DNA of 64,000 nucleotides. It comes from Quadrisphaera sp. DSM 44207 (GTDB taxonomy: Bacteria; Actinomycetota; Actinomycetes; Actinomycetales; Quadrisphaeraceae). Positions 56,761 through 64,000 of the stretch are shown piece after piece; the first letter of the stretch is position 1, and every line of letters starts with the position of its first letter. The stretch covers positions 186,001 to 250,000 of the forward strand of contig NZ_FNKA01000002.1 of assembly GCF_900101335.1 (NCBI RefSeq). Reading direction: 5' to 3'. Made by a program: the position numbers and the translations under genes. The notes under the pieces were generated by a model. That model worked only from the letters and a program-made list of their open reading frames with translations. It did not search any database and was not told where the DNA came from.

Positions 56761-58074
56761 GTGGCCGACTCCCCGCGCTGCGCCGCCGTCGTCGGCGGCA
56801 ACCGCACCCCCTTCGCCCGGGCGAACCGCCGCTACGCCGGCGCCTCGGCGCTCGACCTGCTCACCGCGGCCCTCGACGGCCTGGTCGCCCGGTTCTCCCT
56901 GCAGGACGAGCGGGTCGGCGAGGTCGTCGCCGGCGCCGTCCTCAAGCACAGCCGCGACCTGAACCTCGCCCGCGAGGCCGTGCTCGGCACCAAGCTCTCG
57001 CCCGCGACGCCCGCGTACGACGTCCAGCAGGCGTGCGCCACGGGCCTGGAGGCCGCCGTCCTCGTCGCGAACAAGATCGCGCTCGGGCAGGTGGAGTCCG
57101 GGATCGCCGGCGGCGTCGACAGCGCCAGCGACGCGCCCGTGGCCCTCGGCGACGACCTGCGCCGCGCCCTGCTGGCCCTGCGCTCGGCGCGCACGCCGGC
57201 CCAGCGCCTGAGGGTCCTCGCGCGGCTGCGCCCGGGGCAGCTGGCGCTGGAGGCGCCGCGCAACAGCGAGCCCCGCACCGGGATGTCGATGGGCGAGCAC
57301 GCCGCCGTCACCGCCGCCCGCTGGGGCACCACCCGCTCGGCGCAGGACGAGCTGGCCCTCGCCAGCCACCGCAACCTCGCCGCCGCGTACGAGCGGGGCT
57401 TCTTCGACGACCTGCTCACCCCGCACCTGGGGCTCACGCGCGACGACTCCCTGCGCCCCGACACCAGCCTCGAGGCGCTGGCGGCCCTGAAGCCCGTCTT
57501 CGGCACCGGCCCGGGCGCGCAGGGCGAGGCGACCATGACGGCCGGGAACTCCACGCCCCTGACGGACGGCGCGTCCGCGGTGCTGCTGGCCAGCGACGAG
57601 TGGGCCCGCTCGCACCGCCTGCCGGTGCTGGCACACCTGGTGGACGCCGAGAGCGCGGCGGTCGACTTCGTCCACGGCGAGGAGGGCCTGCTCATGGCGC
57701 CCGCCTACGCCACCGCGCGCCTGCTGGCCCGCCGCGAGCTGACGCTGCAGGACTTCGACCTGTACGAGATCCACGAGGCGTTCGCCTCCACCGTGCTCGC
57801 CACCCTGGCCGCGTGGGAGGACGAGGCGTTCTGCCGCGAGCGGCTCGGCCTCGGCGCCCCGCTGGGCGCGGTCGACCGCAGCCGGCTCAACGTGACCGGC
57901 TCCTCCCTGGCGACCGGGCACCCCTTCGCCGCCACCGGCGGCCGGATCCTCGCCACCACCGCGAAGCTGCTCGCCGAGCGCAAGGCGGCCGGGCAGCTGC
58001 GGCACGGCCGGGCGCTGATCTCCGTGTGCGCCGCCGGTGGGCAGGGCGTGGTGGCGATCGTGGAGGCCGCGTGA
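56761..58074 (+). CDS. Thiolase (FadA2-like acetyl-CoA acetyltransferase)
   Basis: The 437-residue thiolase has the acylated Cys in DVQQACATGLEA, HEAFAST, GHPFAATGGR and the second Cys in SVCAAGGQG. A long insertion (ALRSARTPAQRLRVLARLRPG) lies before the loop domain, as in the SCP2/FadA2 branch. GTG follows AGGAGG. The next gene starts inside its stop (GTGA). It probably takes part in fatty acid breakdown or ketoacyl-CoA formation with FabG4 and HtdX encoded downstream. Confidence 0.93.
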   Translation: MADSPRCAAVVGGNRTPFARANRRYAGASALDLLTAALDGLVARFSLQDERVGEVVAGAVLKHSRDLNLAREAVLGTKLSPATPAYDVQQACATGLEAAVLVANKIALGQVESGIAGGVDSASDAPVALGDDLRRALLALRSARTPAQRLRVLARLRPGQLALEAPRNSEPRTGMSMGEHAAVTAARWGTTRSAQDELALASHRNLAAAYERGFFDDLLTPHLGLTRDDSLRPDTSLEALAALKPVFGTGPGAQGEATMTAGNSTPLTDGASAVLLASDEWARSHRLPVLAHLVDAESAAVDFVHGEEGLLMAPAYATARLLARRELTLQDFDLYEIHEAFASTVLATLAAWEDEAFCRERLGLGAPLGAVDRSRLNVTGSSLATGHPFAATGGRILATTAKLLAERKAAGQLRHGRALISVCAAGGQGVVAIVEAA

Positions 58075-59567
58075 GCCGCGCTCACCGTCCCCGGAACAGG
58101 AGCGGCGAGGGCGCCGCGACGGCGCCGCGCCCGGTCGACCGCTACCGCGAGCTGACCGCCGCCGGGCCCGGCGCGTGGGTGGCGCGCCGCCTGGGGCTGC
58201 CGCGCCCGGTGGCCCTGCGCCGCACCGAGCCGGGCCAGCCGCTGCTGGCCGGGCCCGCCCTCGTGCTCGGCGCGGGCGCGGCGCCCCTGGCCGGCGGCCT
58301 CGCCGACGTGCTGCGGGCGGGCGGGGCGCAGGTGCATCCCGAGCTGTCCGGGGTCGCCGCCGGCGCGGCCCTGGGCGCCGTCGTCCTCGACGCCTCCGCC
58401 GTCGCGACCGTCGAGGACCTCGAGCAGGTGCGCGCCGCCCTCGCGCCGGCCTTCCGGCGGCTCGGGCCCTGCGGGCGGCTGCTGCTCGTCGGCGCGCCCG
58501 TCCCGCCCGGGACGGCACCCGGCGCGAGCGGGGGCGCGAGCGGGGGCGCGAGCGGGGGCACGGGCACGGCCAGCAGCGCGGCCGCCGTCGAGCGCGCCGC
58601 GGTGCAGCAGGCGCTGGAGGGCCTGAGCCGCTCGGCCGCCAAGGAGGCGCGGGCGGGCGCGACCGCGAACCTGCTGCGGGTGGACCCGGCCGACCCGGCC
58701 GCGGCGGTGGCGGGCGCGGCGTCCACGCTGCTCTTCCTCGCCTCGGCCCGCTCGGCGTTCGTCTCCGGCCAGGTGGTCACGGCGGCTCCCGTGCCGGCGC
58801 CCGCGGCGCCTCCGCCCGCCGGTGAGCAGCCGCTGGCCGGACGCGTGGCCGTCGTCACCGGGGCCGCGCGCGGCATCGGCGCCGCCATCGCCGAGGTCCT
58901 CGCCGCCCGCGGCGCGCACGTGGTGGGCGTCGACGTCCCCGCCGCCGGCGAGGCCCTCGCCGCCGTGGCCAACCGCACCGGCGGCTCCGCCCTGCAGATG
59001 GACGTCACGGCGCCGAGTGCGCCCGCGCGCCTGCTCGAGCACCTGCTCGCCCGCCACGGGGGAGCGGACGTCGTCGTGCACAACGCCGGCATCACGCGCG
59101 ACCGCCTGCTCGTCAACCTCGACGCGCAGCGGTGGGCCTCGGTGCTGGCCGTGAACCTCGCGGCGCCCCTGCGGCTGACGGACGCGCTGCTCGCCGCGGA
59201 CGGCGCGCTGCGACCGGGCGCGCGCGTGGTCGCCGTCTCGTCGATGAGCGGCATCGCCGGCAACCGCGGCCAGACGAACTACGCCGCCAGCAAGGCCGGC
59301 CTGATCGGCGCCGTGCGCGCCCTCGCTCCCGCGCTCGCGCAGCGGTCGGGGACCGTCAACGCCGTCGCGCCGGGCTTCATCGAGACGGAGATGACCGCGC
59401 GCACGCCCCTGCTCACCCGTGAGGCGGGACGCCGCCTGAGCAGCCTGCACCAGGGCGGCCTGCCGGTCGACGTCGCCGAGGCGGTCGCGTGGCTGGCCGA
59501 GCCCGCCTCGGCGGGCGTCACCGGCCAGGTGGTGCGCGTGGACGGCCAGAACCTCATCGGCGCATGA
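58071..59567 (+). CDS. fabG4: FabG4-type 3-oxoacyl reductase (high-molecular-weight SDR)
   Basis: The 498-residue protein has an N-terminal flavodoxin-like/degenerate SDR half and a C-terminal SDR with VVTGAARGIGAAIA, NAGITRDRLL, SSMSGIAGNRGQTNYAASKAGL (Ser, Tyr, Lys) and VAPGFIETEMTA. This matches mycobacterial FabG4, an NADH-dependent reductase for long 3-oxoacyl substrates. GTG overlaps the thiolase stop. Three GASG repeats (58521-58556) lie in the N-terminal half. It sits between FadA2-like and HtdX-like genes, as in Mycobacterium. Confidence 0.93.
   Translation: MSRAHRPRNRSGEGAATAPRPVDRYRELTAAGPGAWVARRLGLPRPVALRRTEPGQPLLAGPALVLGAGAAPLAGGLADVLRAGGAQVHPELSGVAAGAALGAVVLDASAVATVEDLEQVRAALAPAFRRLGPCGRLLLVGAPVPPGTAPGASGGASGGASGGTGTASSAAAVERAAVQQALEGLSRSAAKEARAGATANLLRVDPADPAAAVAGAASTLLFLASARSAFVSGQVVTAAPVPAPAAPPPAGEQPLAGRVAVVTGAARGIGAAIAEVLAARGAHVVGVDVPAAGEALAAVANRTGGSALQMDVTAPSAPARLLEHLLARHGGADVVVHNAGITRDRLLVNLDAQRWASVLAVNLAAPLRLTDALLAADGALRPGARVVAVSSMSGIAGNRGQTNYAASKAGLIGAVRALAPALAQRSGTVNAVAPGFIETEMTARTPLLTREAGRRLSSLHQGGLPVDVAEAVAWLAEPASAGVTGQVVRVDGQNLIGA
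58521..58556 (+). repeat. 12-base tandem repeat in fabG4
   Basis: Three identical copies of GGCGCGAGCGGG encode GASG repeats in a flexible loop. Confidence 0.9.
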
Positions 59568-60499
59568 GCGGGCCCGCGGCCGGCGAGCAGGTGCTCGTCA
59601 GCGCCCCGCCGTCACTGGCGCGCCTGTACGCGCGCTCGCTGGCCGGGGGCCGGCGCGGCGGCGGGCTGGGCGAGCGCACGCTCGTGCTCCGGCAGGTGGA
59701 CGTCGACGCCGAGCGGGTCGCGGCCTACGCCCGCACCTGCGGCTACCCCGCCGCCGGCGCCGTGCCGCTGCCCTACCCCCACCTGCTCGCCTTCCCCCTG
59801 CAGGTGCAGCTCATGGTCACCGAGGCGTTCCCGTTCCGGCTGCTGGGGCTCGTGCACGTGCGCCAGCAGGTGGTGGCGCACCGGCGCCTGAGCCTCACCG
59901 ACCGGCCGAGCGTGCAGGTGCGCGCCGAGCGCCTGGTGCCGCACCCGCGCGGGGCCACGGTGGACCTGCTCGCGCGCGTCGACGTCGGCGGGGAGGCGGT
60001 GTGGGAGGGGCGCAGCACCTACCTCGCCCGCGGCGCCCGCACGTCCGGGGACGCCGCTCCCACCGAGGTCGCCGACATCGGCGACGCCGCCGACGCCGCC
60101 GCCGGGGCGACCGGGGTGGCGCCCACCGGCCCCCGCGACGACGGTGCGCCGATGCCGACCACGGCCCTGTGGCGCGTGCCGGCCGACACCGGACGGCGCT
60201 ACGCCGCCGTCAGCGGCGACGTCAACCCGATCCACCTGCACCCGCTCGCCGCCCGGGCGCTGGGCTTCCCGCGCGCCATCGCCCACGGCATGTGGACGGC
60301 GGCCCGCGCCCTCGCCGCGCTCGAGCCGCGCCTGCCGCAGGCCGTGCGCGTCGACGTGCAGTTCCGCCGCCCGGTGCTGCTGCCCGCCGCGCTCGCCTTC
60401 GCCGCCGCACGCCCGGCCCAGGGCGGCTGGGACGTCGTGGTGCGCTCGCGCGCGGGGGAGCGGGTGCACCTGCTGGGGGCCGTGCGCCCGCTGGGCTGA
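59564..60499 (+). CDS. htdX: MaoC-like dehydratase (HtdX-like)
   Basis: The 311-residue double hotdog protein has the hydratase motif YAAVSGDVNPIHLHPLAARALGF and AIAHGMWTAARALAAL in the second half. The first half is a divergent hotdog. This is the arrangement of (R)-specific hydratases such as HtdX. It hydrates or dehydrates long 3-hydroxyacyl-CoA. ATG overlaps the fabG4 stop. A Gly/Ala/Asp linker (about residues 165-200) joins the halves. It completes the oxidase/thiolase/reductase/hydratase set. Confidence 0.9.
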   Translation: MSGPAAGEQVLVSAPPSLARLYARSLAGGRRGGGLGERTLVLRQVDVDAERVAAYARTCGYPAAGAVPLPYPHLLAFPLQVQLMVTEAFPFRLLGLVHVRQQVVAHRRLSLTDRPSVQVRAERLVPHPRGATVDLLARVDVGGEAVWEGRSTYLARGARTSGDAAPTEVADIGDAADAAAGATGVAPTGPRDDGAPMPTTALWRVPADTGRRYAAVSGDVNPIHLHPLAARALGFPRAIAHGMWTAARALAALEPRLPQAVRVDVQFRRPVLLPAALAFAAARPAQGGWDVVVRSRAGERVHLLGAVRPLG

Positions 60500-60510
60500 G
60501 CCCGCCGCCG

Positions 60511-61098
60511 TCACGCCTCGGGGCGCACCGCGCGGTAGACCAGCTGCACCATGCCGTTGGCGAACGGGCGCACCCGCTCCAGCGCGAAGGGCTCCTCGAC
60601 CCGGCCGGCGAACAGCGGCACGCCGGCGCCCAGCACGACGGGGACGACGGTCAGCTCCACGGTGTCGAGCAGCCCGGCGTCCACGAGGTCCTGGGCGGGC
60701 GGCCCGCCGCCGACGAGCCACACGTCCTTCCCGCCCGACGCGGGCAGCGCCTCCTCGGCGACGACCTCGCGCGCCGGCCGGCTGGTCAGGCGCACATCAG
60801 CGCCCGGTGGCACGGGCAGATCACGGGAGGTGAGCACCCACGTCGGGCCGTCCGGGTGCGGCCAGGCGGCCCCGCCGTCCATCTCGGCCAGCAGGAACTC
60901 GTAGGTGCGCGCGCCCATGACCCAGCCGCCGACGTCCGCGGCGAAGCGCTCGAAGTCGCCGTCCAGCGGCTCGCCGTCGGCCGGGTGCCCGGTGTAGCCG
61001 GTCAGCCACGCGATGGAGTGATCGGTCTCGGCGAGGTACCCGTCGAGGGACTGCGCGGCGTAGTAGCGGACGCGGGGTCGGGCGGGCGCGTCGTCCAT
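60511..61098 (-). CDS. DHFR/RibD-like reductase
   Basis: The 195-residue protein has YYAAQSLDGYLAE, WVMGARTYEFLLAE, WVLTSRDL and VWLVGGGPPAQDLVDAGL, typical of the RibD-C/DHFR-like family. These reduce pyrimidine-like or unknown substrates with NADPH. It is convergent with htdX (11 bases apart) and co-directional with nothing nearby. Function unknown. Confidence 0.88.
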   Translation of the reverse strand: MDDAPARPRVRYYAAQSLDGYLAETDHSIAWLTGYTGHPADGEPLDGDFERFAADVGGWVMGARTYEFLLAEMDGGAAWPHPDGPTWVLTSRDLPVPPGADVRLTSRPAREVVAEEALPASGGKDVWLVGGGPPAQDLVDAGLLDTVELTVVPVVLGAGVPLFAGRVEEPFALERVRPFANGMVQLVYRAVRPEA

Positions 61099-61138
61099 GC
61101 CCGAACGCTACGCCGCGGCGGCGGCCGCGGCCGGGACC

Positions 61139-61351
61139 TCAGTCCTGCTCGAGCGCGGACGGCTTGTGCACGGCCTCGCGGCCGCTCCTGTCGCTCTCGA
61201 CGAGGTACTGCGGGTCGTCCTCGCTGGCCCGCACCGTGCGCCCGGCGGCCTTCGTGTCCTCGGTGATCTCCTGCTCCACCTCACCGGAGGTCGTGGAGCC
61301 GTGGCTCTTCCAGCTCACGTGGTCGCCCTCGCGGAACTCGTCCTTCGCCAT
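61139..61351 (-). CDS. DUF2945 / hypervirulence-associated Tudor-like small protein
   Basis: The 70-residue protein begins AKDEFREGDHVSWKSHGS and continues GEVEQEITEDTKAAGRTVRASEDDPQYLVESD to a His-Lys end, matching the small SH3/Tudor-like DUF2945 family. Its role is unknown. ATG 61351 was chosen because family homology starts there; an upstream in-frame ATG (61384) lies in the centre of a 38-base palindrome. Confidence 0.8.
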   Translation of the reverse strand: MAKDEFREGDHVSWKSHGSTTSGEVEQEITEDTKAAGRTVRASEDDPQYLVESDRSGREAVHKPSALEQD

Positions 61352-61364
61352 CCCCGCCGGGTAC

Positions 61365-61402
61365 CCGTCGCCGAGGCGGCGCATGCGCCGCCTCGGCGAC
61401 GG
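61365..61402. repeat. 38-base perfect palindrome
   Basis: The stretch reads identically on both strands, centred on GCATGC. It lies 14 bases before the DUF2945 gene and about 165 bases before fdhA. No loop is present, so it can form a cruciform or a stem in mRNA, or bind a dimeric protein. Confidence 0.9.
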
Positions 61403-61567
61403 CGACCACCGGCCTTGCCAGGTTCACCCGCCCGGCCTACCGTGCGAGCACCCCGGGACAGCGACGTCACAGGAGACGCCGCCGCCCGGGCGGGCGCGCC
61501 TGACCCGATCCTCGGCCGGACCGCGCCCTCGACGACGCCCCGGTGCGGGCAGGGAGGCGGGCTTCGA

Positions 61568-62791
61568 GTGCCAGGCAACAAGGCGGTCGCGTACAAGGGT
61601 CCCGGCAAGGTCGAGGTGATCGACACCGACTACCCCACCTTCGAGCTGAAGGACGGCCCCGGCGTCAACCCCGCCAACGTCGGCCGGCAGGTGCGTCACG
61701 GCGTCATCCTCAAGACGGTCTCGACGAACATCTGCGGCTCCGACCAGCACATGGTGCGCGGACGCACCACGGCGCCGTCCGACCTCGTGCTGGGCCACGA
61801 GATCACCGGCGAGGTCGTCGAGGTCGGCCCCGACGTCGAGTTCGTCAAGGAGGGCGACCTCGTCTCGGTGCCCTTCAACATCGCCTGCGGTCGCTGTCGC
61901 AACTGCAAGGAGCGCAAGACGGGCATCTGCCTGAACGTCAACCCCGACCGCCCGGGCTCGGCGTACGGGTACGTCGACATGGGCGGGTGGGTCGGCGGCC
62001 AGGCCGAGTACGTGCTCGTGCCCTACGCCGACTGGAACCTGCTGGTGTTCCCCGACAAGGACCAGGCGATGGAGAAGATCCTTGACCTGACCATGCTCTC
62101 GGACATCTTCCCCACCGGCTTCCACGGCGCGGTGACGGCCGGGGTGGGCGTCGGCTCCACCGTCTACATCGCGGGCGCGGGGCCGGTGGGCCTGGCGGCC
62201 GCGGTCGGCGCGCAGCTGCTGGGCGCGGCCGTGGTCGTCGTCGGCGACCTCAACGAGGACCGCCTCGCGCAGGCCCGCAGCTTCGGCTGCGAGACGGTCG
62301 ACGTCTCCAAGGGCGACCCGAAGGACCAGGTCGAGCAGATCCTCGGCGTGCCGGAGGTCGACTGCGGCGTCGACGCGGTCGGCTTCGAGGCCCGCGGGCA
62401 CGGCGAGGGCGCCAAGCAGGAGGCGCCCGCCACGGTGCTCAACTCCCTGATGGGCCTGACCGCGGCCGGCGGCGCGCTGGGCATCCCCGGCCTGTACGTC
62501 ACGGGCGACCCGGGCGGGGTGGACGAGGCGGCCAAGAAGGGCTCCCTCTCCCTGGACCTGGGCACCGGCTGGGCGAAGTCGCTGTCCTTCACCACGGGCC
62601 AGTGCCCGGTGATGAAGTACAACCGGCAGCTGATGATGGCGATCCTGCACGACCGGGTGCAGATCGCGAAGGCCGTCAACGCCACGCCGATCTCCCTGCA
62701 GGACGCCCCGCGCGGCTACGCCGAGTTCGACTCCGGCGCGGCCCGCAAGTACGTCCTCGACCCCCACGGGGTCATCGGGCAGAAGGGCTGA
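61568..62791 (+). CDS. fdhA: Glutathione-independent formaldehyde dehydrogenase
   Basis: The 407-residue zinc enzyme has NICGSDQHMVRG, GHEITGEVVEVG, the structural-zinc Cys cluster CGRCRNCKERKTGIC, GWVGGQAEYVLVPYADWNLL and AGAGPVGLAAAVGA. It matches the FdhA (PFDH) branch that oxidises formaldehyde with bound NAD and no glutathione. GTG 61568 has GGGAGG upstream. It is flanked by the 38-base palindrome and the 62817-62868 hairpin. No methylotrophy genes are near, so detoxification is likely. Confidence 0.95.
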   Translation: MPGNKAVAYKGPGKVEVIDTDYPTFELKDGPGVNPANVGRQVRHGVILKTVSTNICGSDQHMVRGRTTAPSDLVLGHEITGEVVEVGPDVEFVKEGDLVSVPFNIACGRCRNCKERKTGICLNVNPDRPGSAYGYVDMGGWVGGQAEYVLVPYADWNLLVFPDKDQAMEKILDLTMLSDIFPTGFHGAVTAGVGVGSTVYIAGAGPVGLAAAVGAQLLGAAVVVVGDLNEDRLAQARSFGCETVDVSKGDPKDQVEQILGVPEVDCGVDAVGFEARGHGEGAKQEAPATVLNSLMGLTAAGGALGIPGLYVTGDPGGVDEAAKKGSLSLDLGTGWAKSLSFTTGQCPVMKYNRQLMMAILHDRVQIAKAVNATPISLQDAPRGYAEFDSGAARKYVLDPHGVIGQKG

Positions 62792-62816
62792 GCGGGCGGG
62801 CCTCGGGCCCGCACCC

Positions 62817-62868
62817 GCCGCGGGGCGCTCCCGCACCGGCCGTGGCCGGTGCGGGAGCGCCCCGCGGC
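62817..62868. terminator. Long hairpin after fdhA
   Basis: Arms 62817-62841 and 62844-62868 are exact reverse complements (25 bases), giving about a 24-base stem with a CGTG loop. It lies 25 bases past the fdhA stop. Confidence 0.75.
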
Positions 62869-63037
62869 GCGCGAGCCGCTCGTCGGTGGAGGGGTGCGGG
62901 ACGGGAGCCCGGTCCGCGTCCACGCCAGGCGCTGCGCCGCCGGGCGCACCCGCAGCCGGGAGCAGCCGGGAGGAGCCGAGTAGCCGCGAGGGGCTGGTGC
63001 GGGTGCGCGCGCGGGCCCGCGGGTGTCTGCTGGGGGC

Positions 63038-63697
63038 GTGCGGATCGGGATCATCGGGTCGGGCGCCGTCGGGTCGGCGCTGCTGCGGCGCGCGCGGGCG
63101 GCGAAGCTGGCGGCGGCGGTCGCGAACTCGCGGGGGCCGTCGTCCCTGGCGCGGCTGGGCGCGCAGGCGGGCGCCGCCGCGGGCACGGTCGAGGAGGTGG
63201 CCGAGGTCGCCGACATGGTCGTGCTCGCGGTGCCCTTCGGCGCCGTGCGCGACCTGCCCGCCCGCGCCTTCGACGGGCGCGTGGTGATCGACGCCACCAA
63301 CCACCTGCCCGAGCGGGACGGGCCGGCGCCGGAGGTGGAGGGCGGCACGACGGCGTCGTCCCTGCTGGTCGCCGCCCACCTCTCCGGCGCTCGGGTGGTC
63401 AAGGCCTTCAACACCCTGCCGGCCGAGCAGCTCGAGCGCGGGGCGCGCCCCGCCGAGGACCCCGAGCGCCTGGGGGTGCCCGTGGCCGCGGACGACGAGG
63501 ACGCCAAGGCGCTGGTCAGCCGCCTGGTGGACCGCCTCGGCTTCACGCCGGTCGACGGCGGCACGCTGGCCGACAGCGAGGACCAGGAGCCCGGGACGCC
63601 GGTCTTCGGCGCCGTCGCGACGGCCGACGAGGTGCGCACCCTGCTGCACGGCGGCCGCGGCGCGCAGTCGCCGCACGCCCCGCGCGCCGTGCGGTGA
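63038..63697 (+). CDS. NADP/F420 oxidoreductase-like protein
   Basis: The 219-residue Rossmann protein has VRIGIIGSGAVGSALL, VADMVVLAVPFGAVRDL, VIDATNHLP and RVVKAFNTLPAEQL, as in NADPH-dependent F420 reductases and related NAD(P)-binding proteins. Actinobacteria use F420 widely, but F420 use cannot be read directly here. GTG 63038 was chosen at the glycine motif. The 246-base gap after fdhA contains the hairpin and no gene. The end is Gly/Arg-rich. Confidence 0.88.
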   Translation: MRIGIIGSGAVGSALLRRARAAKLAAAVANSRGPSSLARLGAQAGAAAGTVEEVAEVADMVVLAVPFGAVRDLPARAFDGRVVIDATNHLPERDGPAPEVEGGTTASSLLVAAHLSGARVVKAFNTLPAEQLERGARPAEDPERLGVPVAADDEDAKALVSRLVDRLGFTPVDGGTLADSEDQEPGTPVFGAVATADEVRTLLHGGRGAQSPHAPRAVR

Positions 63698-63736
63698 GCG
63701 GCCCCGTCGGGGCCGCGGCGGGGCGCTGAGCGGGCC

Positions 63737-64000
63737 GTGCCGGAGGGGGACAGCGTCGCGCGGGTGGCGCGCTCACTCGACACCGCCCTGGCCGGGCGCG
63801 AGCTCGCCGTGGGGCGCCTGCGGGTGCCGGCCCACGCCACCGCCGACCTCGCCGGGTGGCGCGTGCTCGGCACCGCCACGCACGGCAAGCACCTGCTGAC
63901 CCGCCTCGCCCGCGGCGGCGAGACCCCGCTGACGCTGCACACCCACCTGCGCATGGACGGGCAGTGGGCGCTGCTGGACCCGGGCCGGCGCCTGCCGTCG
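63737..64000 (+). CDS. Nei/Fpg-type DNA glycosylase, start only
   Basis: The visible 88 codons begin (V/M)PEGDSVARVARSL, with Pro2/Glu3 as in endonuclease VIII (Nei) enzymes, then the beta-hairpin Lys in THGKHLLTRL and TLHTHLRMDGQW. These proteins excise oxidised bases and cut the strand by beta/delta elimination. The helix-two-turn-helix and zinc finger are beyond the window edge. The start is GTG 63737. Confidence 0.9.
   Translation, partial: MPEGDSVARVARSLDTALAGRELAVGRLRVPAHATADLAGWRVLGTATHGKHLLTRLARGGETPLTLHTHLRMDGQWALLDPGRRLPS

Overview
The window is very high-GC DNA (roughly three quarters G+C or more) with frequent GTG starts, stop/start overlaps of the GTGA or ATGA type and clear Shine-Dalgarno sites. 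The gene families (two-domain FabG4-type reductase, HtdX-like hydratase, LolA-like lipoprotein, Lsr2-type domain, SpoIIE phosphatase) point to an actinobacterium. A Kineococcus or Quadrisphaera-like relative is a guess from gene content only. It looks chromosomal: no rRNA, tRNA, insertion sequence, phage or CRISPR was seen. Genes fill nearly all of it, and no gene-free stretch exceeds 300 bases.

Layout. 1-3156: OmpR-type two-component system (kinase cut by the window edge) behind a DctA-type symporter. 3317-7013: leftward operon Nudix / cyclase / ThDP enzyme / peroxiredoxin-like, closed by a strong hairpin. 7103-11086: GH42 beta-galactosidase, aldehyde dehydrogenase and a small CBM48-fold protein. 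11178-14221: LolA-like lipoprotein with an ABC transporter. 14272-15546: alditol oxidase. 15560-21467: LacI regulator facing a sugar-binding protein, two permeases and a GH51 arabinofuranosidase, with a visible promoter and operator. 21580-24765: thiM-thiE-thiD-tenA salvage operon under a TPP riboswitch. 24889-31919: two aldo/keto reductases, an S4 protein, a DUF4126-like membrane protein, a RecQ helicase fused to a phosphoribosyltransferase-like domain, an Lsr2-domain protein and a coiled-coil membrane protein. 31941-36644: S9 peptidase, TetR regulator with epoxide hydrolase, thioredoxin.

36664-39874 is the most interesting part: a complete bacteriophytochrome photosensory module fused to a PP2C/SpoIIE phosphatase, translationally coupled to a STAS anti-sigma antagonist and divergent from an RsbW-like kinase. 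It reads as a red/far-red light input to a partner-switching cascade. Close by (42800-44566) is a GAF/kinase-like/receiver-like/LuxR protein in which every phosphotransfer residue that can be aligned is lost.

39993-48137 also carries OsmC, an M3 peptidase and a class II aldolase / HAD / DhaL / DhaK cluster that looks like a ketose-phosphate route. 48153-53545: HrpA helicase, a 49-residue protein and a sirtuin. 53707-60499: acyl-CoA oxidase and TetR divergent from thiolase / FabG4 / HtdX, a lipid module resembling mycobacterial Rv0241c-Rv0244c. 60511-64000: DHFR-like protein, Tudor-like DUF2945 protein, FdhA formaldehyde dehydrogenase, an F420/NADP oxidoreductase-like protein and the start of a Nei-type glycosylase.

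Two structural themes run through the window. Short tandem repeats (12, 15, 18 or 27 bases) lie inside genes or directly over stop codons, and long perfect inverted repeats separate convergent genes or lie just past operon ends.
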